From CAZVPZ01 sp964629245 (GTDB lineage: Archaea > Nanohalarchaeota > Nanosalinia > Nanosalinales > Nanosalinaceae), in assembly GCA_964629245.1 (NCBI GenBank), contig CAZVPZ010000016.1:1-24647 (forward strand): a stretch of 24,647 nt of DNA, written 5' to 3'. The translations under genes were made by a program, and so were the position numbers. How positions within the stretch are numbered: the stretch's first letter is position 1; each line of letters begins with the position of its first letter. The notes below the pieces were generated by a model that did no database searches, was not told where the DNA came from, and saw only the letters and a program-made list of their open reading frames with translations. This document shows, piece after piece, positions 13,674 to 19,956 of the stretch.

Positions 13674-13681
13674 CTTAAAAA
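13674..13681 (-). promoter_or_regulatory. TATA-like box of dinB
   Basis: Minus-strand TTTTTAAG is centred about 27 nt before the ATG at 13650. It lies between the FMN reductase stop and dinB, indicating an independent leaderless transcript. Confidence 0.5.
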
Positions 13682-13715
13682 CCTGTTTCCAGGGCTTTCC
13701 GGTAGTTCCGGGAGT

Positions 13716-14252
13716 TCAGGAGAACCTCTCGGTGTGTGCAGCCACGTCCTCCGCGAAACCCTCGAACCGGTCCACGTACTCATCGTCAACTATCTCTCCC
13801 TCACTGTCGAATACCTCTCCGACGCGGGAGACCGGCAGTCCCGGGCCGGGATGGGCCTTTAAGGTAACTGTCAGCAGCCTCAGGTCTTCCATGGCCCTTA
13901 CCCCGCCGAACCCGCCGCCGCTGACAGTGACGAACGAGAACGGTTTATCCTCGTACTCCGGGTAGAGGTAGTCCAGCAGGTTCTTCAGTGCGCCCGGTAT
14001 GGAGTGGTTGTACTCCGGCGTCACTATCACTATACCGTCCGATTCCTCCACCTTTTTGGCGAAAAACTCGACATCCTCCGGGGTGTCGCCTTCCTTGTAA
14101 CGGCGGTTTTCAAGCAGCGGAACGTCTTTCTCCTTCATGTCGAAAAGCTCGGCACTGTGACCTTTATCGCCTAAAAGCTCCGTGAGGTAGCTTGCTGCAT
14201 GTATACTCTTCCGACCCTTCCTTACAGTTCCCTCAATCACCAGAAATCTCAT
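13716..14252 (-). CDS. NADPH-dependent FMN reductase-like flavoprotein
   Basis: A 178-residue flavodoxin-fold protein of the NADPH-dependent FMN reductase family, which reduces flavins, quinones or azo compounds with NAD(P)H. The diagnostic motif TPEYNHSIPGALKN (78-91) is complete, and a Gly-rich stretch SGGGFGG follows strand 4. The N-terminal phosphate-binding loop (EGTVRKGRKS, 7-16) matches the GSxRxxR-type loop. Its ATG lies inside the end of the Rdx-like gene (20-base overlap), preceded by a strong GGAGGAG Shine-Dalgarno, so the two are co-translated. That pairing with a redox-family protein suggests a redox role, but the physiological substrate cannot be read from sequence. Confidence 0.9.
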   Translation of the reverse strand: MRFLVIEGTVRKGRKSIHAASYLTELLGDKGHSAELFDMKEKDVPLLENRRYKEGDTPEDVEFFAKKVEESDGIVIVTPEYNHSIPGALKNLLDYLYPEYEDKPFSFVTVSGGGFGGVRAMEDLRLLTVTLKAHPGPGLPVSRVGEVFDSEGEIVDDEYVDRFEGFAEDVAAHTERFS

Positions 14253-14472
14253 CTGTCTCCTCCCTGATAACGCTCTCTATCTTCGATATATCAAAACCTT
14301 CCTCCGACTCGAACAGCACCTTGCCGTCCAGCGACACCCTGAAGATGTTGCTCTCGGAAGGCACGAGTTCTATCTTGTCGAGATCTTTGGTGTGCTCTAT
14401 CACTTTTTCAACCATTCTGGCTATGCGGCCGGGGTCGCTCTCAGAATAATCGACTGTAAGTTTCATCGACAT
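14233..14472 (-). CDS. SelW/Rdx-like protein lacking the CxxC motif
   Basis: A 79-residue protein that fits the Rdx (SelW/SelT/SelH-like) thioredoxin-fold family by overall pattern: strand LTVDY, long helix ARMVEKVIEHTKD, then IELVPSESNIFRVSLDGKVL and FESEEGFDISKIESVI. In functional members YCxxC follows the first strand. Here the matching bases encode YSESD (9-13), so both redox cysteines are gone and the protein contains no cysteine at all. It may keep a binding or structural role. A TATA-like box at 14492-14501 overlaps the rps2 stop codon and sits 25 nt before the ATG, so the gene likely has a leaderless promoter of its own. It overlaps the FMN reductase gene by 20 bases. Confidence 0.7.
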   Translation of the reverse strand: MSMKLTVDYSESDPGRIARMVEKVIEHTKDLDKIELVPSESNIFRVSLDGKVLFESEEGFDISKIESVIREETDEISGD

Positions 14473-14491
14473 TAACTGATTCGAACAGCAG

Positions 14492-14501
14492 CTTTATTTT
14501 T
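14492..14501 (-). promoter_or_regulatory. TATA-like box of the Rdx/FMN-reductase pair
   Basis: Minus-strand AAAAATAAAG is centred about 25 nt before the ATG at 14472 and includes the rps2 TAA stop (14494-14496). The last codons of rps2 thus double as a promoter element for the next unit. Confidence 0.45.
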
Positions 14502-15096
14502 CCTGCTCCTCGGGTTTGAAATCATCCAGCTCATACTCAAGCTCTTCTCCCCGCTCATCGAGCATCTCCCTTGCCAGCAGGAAGTAAATCATGGCCAGGG
14601 CGTTCTTCGCCTTGTTGTTGGCCGGGATTGCCATGTCGATGTTCTCCAGCGTGTTGCCGGAGTCGGCTATCGCGACCACCGGTATCTTGGCGTCAACCGC
14701 CTCGTCTATGGCCTGAGCGTCCTGCTCTGGATCAGTTACAAGTATAACTTCGGGCTCCATAAATTCCTCGGAGTTGGGGTTGGTGAGCGTCCCGGGCATG
14801 AAACGACCGATGATGGTGTCGACGCCCGTTGCATCCGAAAAAACCCTTATCGGCTGTGCGGCCTCATCCTTCCTTCCGACCACCAGGATGTTTTCCGGTT
14901 CGTAGTGCGATAGGAAGTTGGCGGCCTCCCCTATACGCGCGTCAGTCTGGTCGAGGTCGAGCACCGCGAGCTGGTTCTTCTTCACGTGGAAGATGTACTT
15001 CTCCATGTCACGGTGGGAGGACTTGGTTCCTATGTGAAGCCCGTTGGCCAGGTAATCGTCGCGGTCGACCAGCAGGTCTCCTTCTTCTTCAGCCAT
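14494..15096 (-). CDS. rps2: Ribosomal protein uS2
   Basis: A 200-residue archaeal-type S2 of the small subunit. It contains the conserved ANGLHIGTK segment (17-25), FHVKKNQLAVLDLDQT, and RFMPGTLTNPN (about 98-108), which is the family's G(R/T)FxPGTLTNP signature. DPEQDAQAIDEA and IPVVAIADSGN follow. The tail is acidic (EELEYELDDFKPEEQEK). A TATA-like box (TATTTAAT, 15119-15126) lies about 26 nt before the ATG, predicting leaderless expression separate from the enolase gene just upstream. The eno-rps2 order matches the common archaeal rpoN-rpoK-eno-rps2 neighbourhood. Confidence 0.97.
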   Translation of the reverse strand: MAEEEGDLLVDRDDYLANGLHIGTKSSHRDMEKYIFHVKKNQLAVLDLDQTDARIGEAANFLSHYEPENILVVGRKDEAAQPIRVFSDATGVDTIIGRFMPGTLTNPNSEEFMEPEVILVTDPEQDAQAIDEAVDAKIPVVAIADSGNTLENIDMAIPANNKAKNALAMIYFLLAREMLDERGEELEYELDDFKPEEQEK

Positions 15097-15118
15097 ACTC
15101 GGGATTGAAATACCAACT

Positions 15119-15126
15119 ATTAAATA
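15119..15126 (-). promoter_or_regulatory. TATA-like box of rps2
   Basis: Minus-strand TATTTAAT is centred about 26 nt before the ATG at 15096, within the 72-nt gap after eno. Confidence 0.5.
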
Positions 15127-15168
15127 CGGCTCGCCAGCCTCCGTACCTTAAGGGGTTGCGGGGTGTTT

Positions 15169-16296
15169 TCAGAAATGGTTGTTGATCCGGGGATTCTCGA
15201 CTGAATCCCAGAGCCGGAGCAGCCTGTTCAGCTTAGCTATCCTTATGTCCGCGATACCCGCCTTTATGACAGGACACCCCCACTCCAGCGACAGGTCGCT
15301 GATGGTAGCATCACACGTCTCGCCTGACCGGTGAGATATGACGGGGGTATAGTCGTTCTGCCCCGCCAGCTCCACCGTCTCCCGGGCGTCGCTAACCGTG
15401 CCTATCTGGTTGGGCTTGACTATCAGCGAGTTGCAGGAGCCGTTATCGATACCTTCCTGGAGACGCTCTTTATCCGTTGTGAACAGGTCGTCTCCCACTA
15501 CCAGAGTCTCGGGGTTCCTGGAGGTCAGCTCGGCGTGCATCCGGAAGTCCTCCTCGTCGAAAGGATCTTCGACGTAAACCAGGCCGAACTCGTCTATCAG
15601 CTTCTGGACGAACTCCAGCATCCCTTCGGGGTCGAAGCTCTGATTCATGGAGTCAAGCCGATAAGCCCCGTCCCTGTAGAACTCGGAAGCCGCGAGGTCG
15701 AGCCCGAGAGCTGCGCCGTGTTTATCCGCGACCTTTTTCAGAGCCTTCAGCGTCTTTTCGTCATCCATGGAGGTTATCAGCGCCCCCTCGTCGTTCATCC
15801 CCCTGACCTTGGAGGCGTAGCGGTCCTTCAGCTCCTGATAGATGGCGGTATTGGTCTCTATCGCCTCGGGGAAGCTTGAAGCGTTGACCGGGAGAACAAG
15901 GAACTCCTGTATAGCGGTGTTGCCGCCGTGCTCGCCGCCACCTATCATGTTGCTCAGCGGGAGCGGGAACCGGGAACCGTGGTCGAATCCCGCAGCTTTC
16001 TTGAACGCGAAGCTGGAGGCGATCGATACGGCGCCAATCCGTGAGAAGTCGTCGCTTCCATCGAAATCCTGGAGTTCCGAGTCGAACCCTTCCTGGTCGA
16101 GGTCTTCTCCAACTAGCCTGCCCTGCAGTTCACGCTCGATATCGGAGAGATGTTCGGGCACGAAGCATTTCGCCTCGTGCTTCCCCGTGGAAGCGCCCGA
16201 GGGGGCCTTGCCATAGCTATCGTTGACTTCCGCTTCAACCGTGGGTTTTGTCCTAGAATCGATTATCTCCCGGAGCTCCAGGGATTCTATCTCCAT
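15169..16296 (-). CDS. eno: Enolase, compact form
   Basis: Enolase dehydrates 2-phosphoglycerate to phosphoenolpyruvate. The N-terminus is REIIDSRTKPTVEAEV (9-24), where the usual DSRGNPTVE has lost its Gly. PSGASTG is at 32-38. Metal ligands are D200 (LGLDLAASEFY), E243 in VEDPF and D269 in VVGDD. Catalytic K294 is in VKPNQIGT, and SHRSGET (321-327) is intact. At 375 residues it is shorter than most enolases (about 410-430); the losses are in loops after PSGASTG and near the C-terminus, so activity is probably kept. The ATG at 16296 is favoured over the longer open frame because it begins the first strand and has a TATA-like box (16318-16327) 26 nt upstream. Confidence 0.96.
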   Translation of the reverse strand: MEIESLELREIIDSRTKPTVEAEVNDSYGKAPSGASTGKHEAKCFVPEHLSDIERELQGRLVGEDLDQEGFDSELQDFDGSDDFSRIGAVSIASSFAFKKAAGFDHGSRFPLPLSNMIGGGEHGGNTAIQEFLVLPVNASSFPEAIETNTAIYQELKDRYASKVRGMNDEGALITSMDDEKTLKALKKVADKHGAALGLDLAASEFYRDGAYRLDSMNQSFDPEGMLEFVQKLIDEFGLVYVEDPFDEEDFRMHAELTSRNPETLVVGDDLFTTDKERLQEGIDNGSCNSLIVKPNQIGTVSDARETVELAGQNDYTPVISHRSGETCDATISDLSLEWGCPVIKAGIADIRIAKLNRLLRLWDSVENPRINNHF

Positions 16297-16317
16297 GGGA
16301 GATAGGTGTGGCTGTCG

Positions 16318-16327
16318 GTTTAAACAA
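16318..16327 (-). promoter_or_regulatory. TATA-like box of eno
   Basis: Minus-strand TGTTTAAACC is centred about 26 nt before the ATG at 16296. It fixes that ATG as the start and shows that eno can be expressed apart from rpoK. Confidence 0.5.
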
Positions 16328-16357
16328 TCTTGGATAATGAAGAGAAAAAGAGGGGAA

Positions 16358-16525
16358 TTACTTGGCAACCGTTATCGGGAGTTTCTCCTCTTCAAGCTCC
16401 TTCTTGGCTATGTCAATCGGCTTGCCGTTCTCCACATCTACGAAAACGGGGGCGCCCATCGCTATCTGGAGGGAGCGCGCCCCGAGCACTCTCGCTCTCT
16501 CGTACTTGGTATAATCGTCGCTCAT
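16358..16525 (-). CDS. rpoK: RNA polymerase subunit K (Rpo6/RpoK)
   Basis: A 55-residue archaeal Rpb6/omega homologue that helps assemble and stabilise RNA polymerase. It reads MSDDYTKYERARVLGARSLQ, then IAMGAPVFVD, with IAKKELEEEKLPITV at the end. This matches the family pattern T-R-F-E-x-A-R-x-x-G-A-R-A-L-Q-I-A-M-G-A-P and D-x-x-x-I-A-x-x-E-x-x-x-x-x-x-P-I-T-V. The start is preceded by GGTGA in the end of the PAC2 gene, 6 bases upstream, so it is translated from that operon. It lies just before eno, as in many archaea. Confidence 0.95.
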   Translation of the reverse strand: MSDDYTKYERARVLGARSLQIAMGAPVFVDVENGKPIDIAKKELEEEKLPITVAK

Positions 16526-16531
16526 AGTCTC

Positions 16532-17293
16532 TCACCCTATGTATCCCAAGTCGGAACCAGACTCCTGGTCCTGTCCCTGTTGGCTCTTCAGGTTCTGAAG
16601 TTTTTTAAGGACTTCCTGCGATTCCTCGACCTTCTTGTCGAGTTCGCTGTAGTCAAGCTCGAGGTTGAGTACCTGCTCCATGACCTGTAGCACTGCTTCA
16701 GTCGCTTTAGGGTCGCTGAGAAGGAACCCAGGGGTTTCGCCCAGGAGGCAGACGCCGCGGTAACCTCTTTCCGCGCCAAGACCAAGTATGAGGCCGGAGG
16801 CACCCACTATCTGGCCGACATCGTGCTCGAACTCTACTCCCGTGTCCTCGTACGCCTCTCTCATGTCGCTTCCGCTGAGAGCTCCAAATACTTCAGGATC
16901 CTCCACCACGTCGCCTGTACCGTAGCCGCCGATGGTTATTATCTCCGCCGCGTCTATATCGTCCACGAAATCCAGTATGCGTTCCGCCACCTCGAAGTGG
17001 CCTTCAGGCGTCGAGGCCTGTGCGTTGCCCTCAATCAGGACTAGGTCACGGTCTTCCTCTCTTGAAAGCTGGTAGATGTTGTTCTTCAGGAGTTCGACCG
17101 ACTTGTCGTCCCGGATTATAGTGAAAGGTGGGAAATGATGGGAGTAGAGTTCTCCCACCTTCTCCGCGTCCAGATGGTCCGCGAGATAGCTGACGCAGGT
17201 CTTCCCTATGTGGCCTATACCCGCCAGCCCTTCTATAAACACCGGGTTTTCTACATCAAGTTCCTTGTCGAGTTCGAGTCTTGTGGTCTCCAT
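16532..17293 (-). CDS. PAC2-family protein (proteasome assembly chaperone-like)
   Basis: A 253-residue archaeal PAC2-family protein (the COG2047 type), related to the eukaryotic proteasome assembly chaperones. Features include ENPVFIEGLAGIGHIGKTC (15-33), HHFPPFTII (52-60), VLIEGNAQASTPEGHFEVAE in the middle, the GGYGTG turn, and GVCLLGETPGFLLSDPKA before a coiled C-terminal helix. The last 20 residues are Gln/Ser-rich. The frame is open upstream, but ATG 17293 begins the recognisable N-terminus and follows an AGGTG Shine-Dalgarno-like site. It lies between nop10 and rpoK with small gaps. The nop10-PAC2 linkage to aIF2-alpha is a conserved archaeal neighbourhood. Its role in archaea is not settled. 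Confidence 0.9.
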   Translation of the reverse strand: METTRLELDKELDVENPVFIEGLAGIGHIGKTCVSYLADHLDAEKVGELYSHHFPPFTIIRDDKSVELLKNNIYQLSREEDRDLVLIEGNAQASTPEGHFEVAERILDFVDDIDAAEIITIGGYGTGDVVEDPEVFGALSGSDMREAYEDTGVEFEHDVGQIVGASGLILGLGAERGYRGVCLLGETPGFLLSDPKATEAVLQVMEQVLNLELDYSELDKKVEESQEVLKKLQNLKSQQGQDQESGSDLGYIG

Positions 17294-17306
17294 ATCTTTA
17301 CACCTT

Positions 17307-17453
17307 TCACGCTCCTTGTTTTTTAGTTTTCCGACGGTACTCCCCATAGCGGTCGGGGAAAGAGAACTTTGGCGGTCTCGCAGGCCTTGTCTCCGCCCCA
17401 CAGTGCTCGCCCCTGAGTGTGTAGGAACCGCATTCTCGGCATCTCATTATCAT
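17307..17453 (-). CDS. nop10: H/ACA RNP protein Nop10
   Basis: Nop10 is the small subunit of the box H/ACA pseudouridylation complex. It has 48 residues from ATG 17453, or 46 from the in-frame ATG 17447. The core RCRECGSYTLRGEHCGAET carries the first Cys pair. The C-terminal PPKFSFPDRYGEYRR (25-39 from ATG 17447) is the highly conserved PPKFSPxDxYGxYR motif that contacts Cbf5. The usual second zinc pair CPxCG is reduced to HCGAE, leaving three cysteines and an adjacent His. ATG 17453 starts one base after the aIF2-alpha stop, favouring translational coupling. Confidence 0.92.
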   Translation of the reverse strand: MIMRCRECGSYTLRGEHCGAETRPARPPKFSFPDRYGEYRRKTKKQGA

Positions 17454-17454
17454 G

Positions 17455-18213
17455 TCAGACACGCGAAAACTCTACTTCTGTTCCCAGTTCATCTGCTTTT
17501 TCCCTTATCTTTTCCACCGCTGTATCCATCCGCTTCTTTGCAAGCTCCGTGTTCCTGCCCCAGGCAGTTATACCGTACTTCGGGGCGGAGATGTACTGTA
17601 TCTCTATCCCGTCCCCGAGGTCGCTGAACGTCTTCTTGACGCGCTCTATACCGTCTCCCTGGGAGTACTCCAGCTCTATCTCGCCTTCGAACTTCTCCTG
17701 CTTCAGGTTGATGTTCTCGCTTGCGACCTCCTGGATAGCCTCTATCAGCTCATCGTCAAACATCCCCTCGAGCTTCTCCTCCTCGCCAACCGAGATCTCG
17801 AAACCCGTGAAAGAGGAGCCGAACTCCTTCTGCATGGGGAAAACCACTTCTTCGTAGAGGTCTTCTACATCCTCGTTCAGCTTATCCGCGAGCTGCTTCA
17901 CGAACTTGTCCGCCTTCTTCTCCTTGTTCCACCGGGCCATGGCATCCTTCTTCTGCTTATCGTTGACCCTCTTGAGCGAGAGGTCGAGCGTTCCCTTCCC
18001 CTCGTCACCTATGACCTGCGCAACATTCTTCTCGCCCTCCTTGAGCTCCTTGCTGACATCTTGCACCCAGGAGCGCGAGACTTCCGATATGTGGATAAGG
18101 CCCTTGGTGTCTTCGTACTCATCCAGCTCGGCGTAGGCGGAATTCTTGTCGATGTCGGTTATAGTGACGACGACCAGGTCGCCTTCCTCGGGTCTCTGCT
18201 TGTACCAGCGCAT
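17455..18213 (-). CDS. Translation initiation factor aIF2 alpha
   Basis: A 252-residue alpha subunit of the aIF2 heterotrimer, which delivers initiator tRNA; the family is typically about 265 residues. The S1/OB domain spans about 3-80: EEGDLVVVTITDIDKNSAYA, then ELDEYEDTKGLIHISEVS. GTLDLSLKRV starts the helical domain (80-170), and the C-terminal alpha-beta domain ends VEFSRV. The open frame extends 42 codons upstream, but ATG 18213 is right because it begins MRWYKQRPEEGD like relatives and has a strong TATA box (CTTTTAAAAG, 18236-18245) 27 nt upstream. It heads the aIF2-alpha, nop10, PAC2, rpoK operon. Confidence 0.96.
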   Translation of the reverse strand: MRWYKQRPEEGDLVVVTITDIDKNSAYAELDEYEDTKGLIHISEVSRSWVQDVSKELKEGEKNVAQVIGDEGKGTLDLSLKRVNDKQKKDAMARWNKEKKADKFVKQLADKLNEDVEDLYEEVVFPMQKEFGSSFTGFEISVGEEEKLEGMFDDELIEAIQEVASENINLKQEKFEGEIELEYSQGDGIERVKKTFSDLGDGIEIQYISAPKYGITAWGRNTELAKKRMDTAVEKIREKADELGTEVEFSRV

Positions 18214-18235
18214 TACATCCTGAAATTCGGCGCGA

Positions 18236-18245
18236 CTTTTAAAAG
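18236..18245 (-). promoter_or_regulatory. TATA box of the aIF2-alpha operon
   Basis: Palindromic CTTTTAAAAG is centred about 27 nt before the ATG at 18213 and lies between the membrane-protein stop and the gene. It fixes the start and predicts a leaderless mRNA. Confidence 0.65.
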
Positions 18246-18253
18246 CGGAACCC

Positions 18254-18823
18254 TCAGACGACCATCGACAGCAGGGGTGTGGCGAAAGCCTTGAAGAGCA
18301 CGATGTTGAAAAGAACGTTGAGCACCGCGTATGGAACATAGCGCCCGAGCTGTGAAGGCATCAACACCGCGGTGAAGAAGAGGAAACCGGACTGGAGCCC
18401 CACCACGGTCGCGGCTCCGAACAGGAAGACCTCGGTAGCGGTCATCATACCAGCTATGAACCCTGCGGCGGTGTAGCCCGGCACCACCCATAGGATGTAT
18501 ATCCCGGGCGGCGAACCTATCATCATCTGGAGCATGATAGAGATAAAGGCGAGTCCCGCACCCACCTCCGGTCCAAAGACCCTGCCGAGTATCACCGCGG
18601 AGAAGGTGACAGTCTCGATGCCGAAGGAGTTGAGCTCGAAACGGTTGACCAGGATGGAGGTAGTGGCGGTGACCACGAGCAGCGAAAAGGCTAGGAAGTA
18701 GCGTGTCAGGAACAGGGCAGGAATCACGATAAGCGCGCCGAGAAGAACAGCCTTGTAAACTCTCCGGTGGTCCAGCTCACCTAACCTTTCTTCTAGTTTT
18801 TCGATGTATTCGTCGGCGTCCAT
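18254..18823 (-). CDS. Membrane protein, second of a tandem paralogous pair
   Basis: A 189-residue membrane protein with about six hydrophobic segments (starting near 25, 45, 75, 100, 130 and 160). It is clearly homologous to its upstream neighbour: shared landmarks include VYKAVLLGALIVIPALFLT, the GPEVGA turn, YILWVVPGYTAAGFIAGMM and YAVLNVLFNIVLF. The short fold, glycine-rich turns and the ending resemble S components of ECF-type vitamin transporters, but I cannot assign a substrate or confirm that family. The N-terminus is charged (MDADEYIEKLEERLGEL) and cytoplasmic by the positive-inside rule. It starts three bases after the first copy, so both are made together, possibly as a heterodimer. 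It lies between rps27e and aIF2-alpha, which are usually adjacent. Confidence 0.82.
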   Translation of the reverse strand: MDADEYIEKLEERLGELDHRRVYKAVLLGALIVIPALFLTRYFLAFSLLVVTATTSILVNRFELNSFGIETVTFSAVILGRVFGPEVGAGLAFISIMLQMMIGSPPGIYILWVVPGYTAAGFIAGMMTATEVFLFGAATVVGLQSGFLFFTAVLMPSQLGRYVPYAVLNVLFNIVLFKAFATPLLSMVV

Positions 18824-18826
18824 TGT

Positions 18827-19390
18827 CTAAGCCATCAGCCCCGCCACCGGTTCGGCAGCAAGCCTGAACAGTATGACGTTGAACAGGGTATTGCCGACCG
18901 CATATGGCAGGTATTTCGAGAGACCTGAAGGCGTCAGGAGTGCTGTGAAGGTAAGAAATGTGGCCTGGAGCCCTATTATCATAGCTATCCCGAGTGTCGC
19001 GGGATTCATGGATGCCATCATCCCCGCTACGAATCCTGCCACCACGTAGGAGGGTATCACCCAGAGGATGTAGGGACCGATGTACTGGCCGACCACCATC
19101 TGTGCGGTTATTATCACGAAACCTAGGACGGCCCCCATCTCAGGTCCGAGAACCATCCCCACCATGACTACCGCGAAGGTTCCCGTCTCTACCCCCGACC
19201 AGCGCATCTCGACGTACTTCACGAGCCATGCCACCACTATGGGCGAGAGTATCAGTATACCGAGAACGAAGTAGTCGGTGAGGAAGAACGCTGGAACCGC
19301 TACAAGGAAGAGGAAAAGTACCGCCCTGTAAACCTGCTTGCTCTTTAGACGTGAGACAACCTCCTGCCTGGCTTTTTCAAAGAACTCCAT
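18827..19390 (-). CDS. Membrane protein, first of a tandem paralogous pair
   Basis: A 187-residue membrane protein with about six hydrophobic segments, paralogous to the next gene along. Matching landmarks are VYRAVLFLFLVAVPAFFLT, VETGTFAVVMVGMVLGPEMG, PYILWVIPSYVVAGFVAGMM and YAVGNTLFNVILF. The N-terminus MEFFEKARQEVVSRLKSKQ is a charged cytoplasmic helix. The function is unknown; an S-component-like small-molecule binding role is a guess from architecture. A TATA-like box (19413-19422) lies about 27 nt upstream, so the pair has its own leaderless promoter although it is embedded in the translation cluster. No ECF ATPase or T subunit is in the window, and the two copies have diverged well beyond a recent duplication. 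Confidence 0.82.
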   Translation of the reverse strand: MEFFEKARQEVVSRLKSKQVYRAVLFLFLVAVPAFFLTDYFVLGILILSPIVVAWLVKYVEMRWSGVETGTFAVVMVGMVLGPEMGAVLGFVIITAQMVVGQYIGPYILWVIPSYVVAGFVAGMMASMNPATLGIAMIIGLQATFLTFTALLTPSGLSKYLPYAVGNTLFNVILFRLAAEPVAGLMA

Positions 19391-19412
19391 GTAGGAAATC
19401 CCGTGATGAAAC

Positions 19413-19422
19413 GCTAAAAATC
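19413..19422 (-). promoter_or_regulatory. TATA-like box of the tandem membrane-protein pair
   Basis: Minus-strand AGATTTTTAGC region, centred about 27 nt before the ATG at 19390 and touching the rps27e stop. It gives the pair expression independent of rpl44e-rps27e. Confidence 0.45.
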
Positions 19423-19595
19423 TATTCCGGACTGAGCTCCTTCATCAGCTCGGCCCGGAGCTCCACCTTGCCGCCCCTTGACTCTGCGAGAGTCTCGCTG
19501 CAGACAAGGCATTCGACATCGCTCGAAGCGTGTGAGAAGATATTCTGTTCGTTGCCGCACTCCTCGCATTTTACCCTGAGAAAGTCCTGCGCCAT
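19422..19595 (-). CDS. rps27e: Ribosomal protein eS27 (S27e)
   Basis: A 57-residue zinc-ribbon protein of the small subunit. The four cysteines C10, C13, C29 and C32 (VKCEECGNEQ and VECLVCSETLAESRGGK) match the family exactly, including the TLAxxxGGK end of the ribbon. ATG 19595 is chosen over the longer frame because MAQDFLRVKC is the family's usual beginning and GGTGA lies upstream. It follows rpl44e after 7 bases, the standard archaeal pair. Confidence 0.95.
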   Translation of the reverse strand: MAQDFLRVKCEECGNEQNIFSHASSDVECLVCSETLAESRGGKVELRAELMKELSPE

Positions 19596-19602
19596 TACTG
19601 GA

Positions 19603-19905
19603 TCACCGTTCAATCTCCAGTTTCGCCGCACGGATAGGTTCGCGGGGTTTGTAGGACTTGCCGCACTCGTTGCATGTGAACTGGAGGTCTTTCTTGTCGG
19701 ATGTCGGGTTCTTGCCCCCTCGGCTCCTGATCGCAGGGTTCTCGTACGGGAAGGAGCCGTAGCCGTGGTCTATCTTCCTCTGTCTCTTCCTGTGCTTCTT
19801 CTTGAAAGGTGATGCGGAACGGTTGGTCACCTCTTTCACCGTCTGGTCGGTGTGGGAGTCACAGTTCGGACAGTAGCGCCTCTGCTCCTTCGGTATCTTT
19901 ACCAT
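19603..19905 (-). CDS. rpl44e: Ribosomal protein eL42 (L44e)
   Basis: A 100-residue large-subunit zinc protein near the ribosomal E site. It starts MVKIPKEQRRYCPNCDSHTD with the first Cys pair C12 and C15, carries the basic segment KKHRKRQRKIDHGYGSFPYE, and closes the zinc site with C78 and C81 (FTCNECGKSY). The high Arg/Lys content contrasts with the acidic proteins around it and is normal for this family. A TATA box (CTTTTAAAG, 19927-19935) about 26 nt upstream indicates a leaderless transcript that heads the rpl44e-rps27e unit. Confidence 0.96.
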   Translation of the reverse strand: MVKIPKEQRRYCPNCDSHTDQTVKEVTNRSASPFKKKHRKRQRKIDHGYGSFPYENPAIRSRGGKNPTSDKKDLQFTCNECGKSYKPREPIRAAKLEIER

Positions 19906-19926
19906 GTTTCTTCCAGCGCGGACAAA

Positions 19927-19935
19927 CTTTAAAAG
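19927..19935 (-). promoter_or_regulatory. TATA box of rpl44e-rps27e
   Basis: Minus-strand CTTTTAAAG is centred about 26 nt before the ATG at 19905, within the 51-nt gap after pyrH. Confidence 0.6.
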
Positions 19936-19956
19936 TACTATAGGGAGGGAAGGCGG

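Noticed and set aside
17452..18294. A 280-codon open frame on the plus strand opposite aIF2-alpha
   Set aside because: It mirrors the aIF2-alpha codons exactly, is Leu/Val-rich because of complemented Glu/Asp/Lys codons, and ends in the neighbouring gene. It is a shadow.
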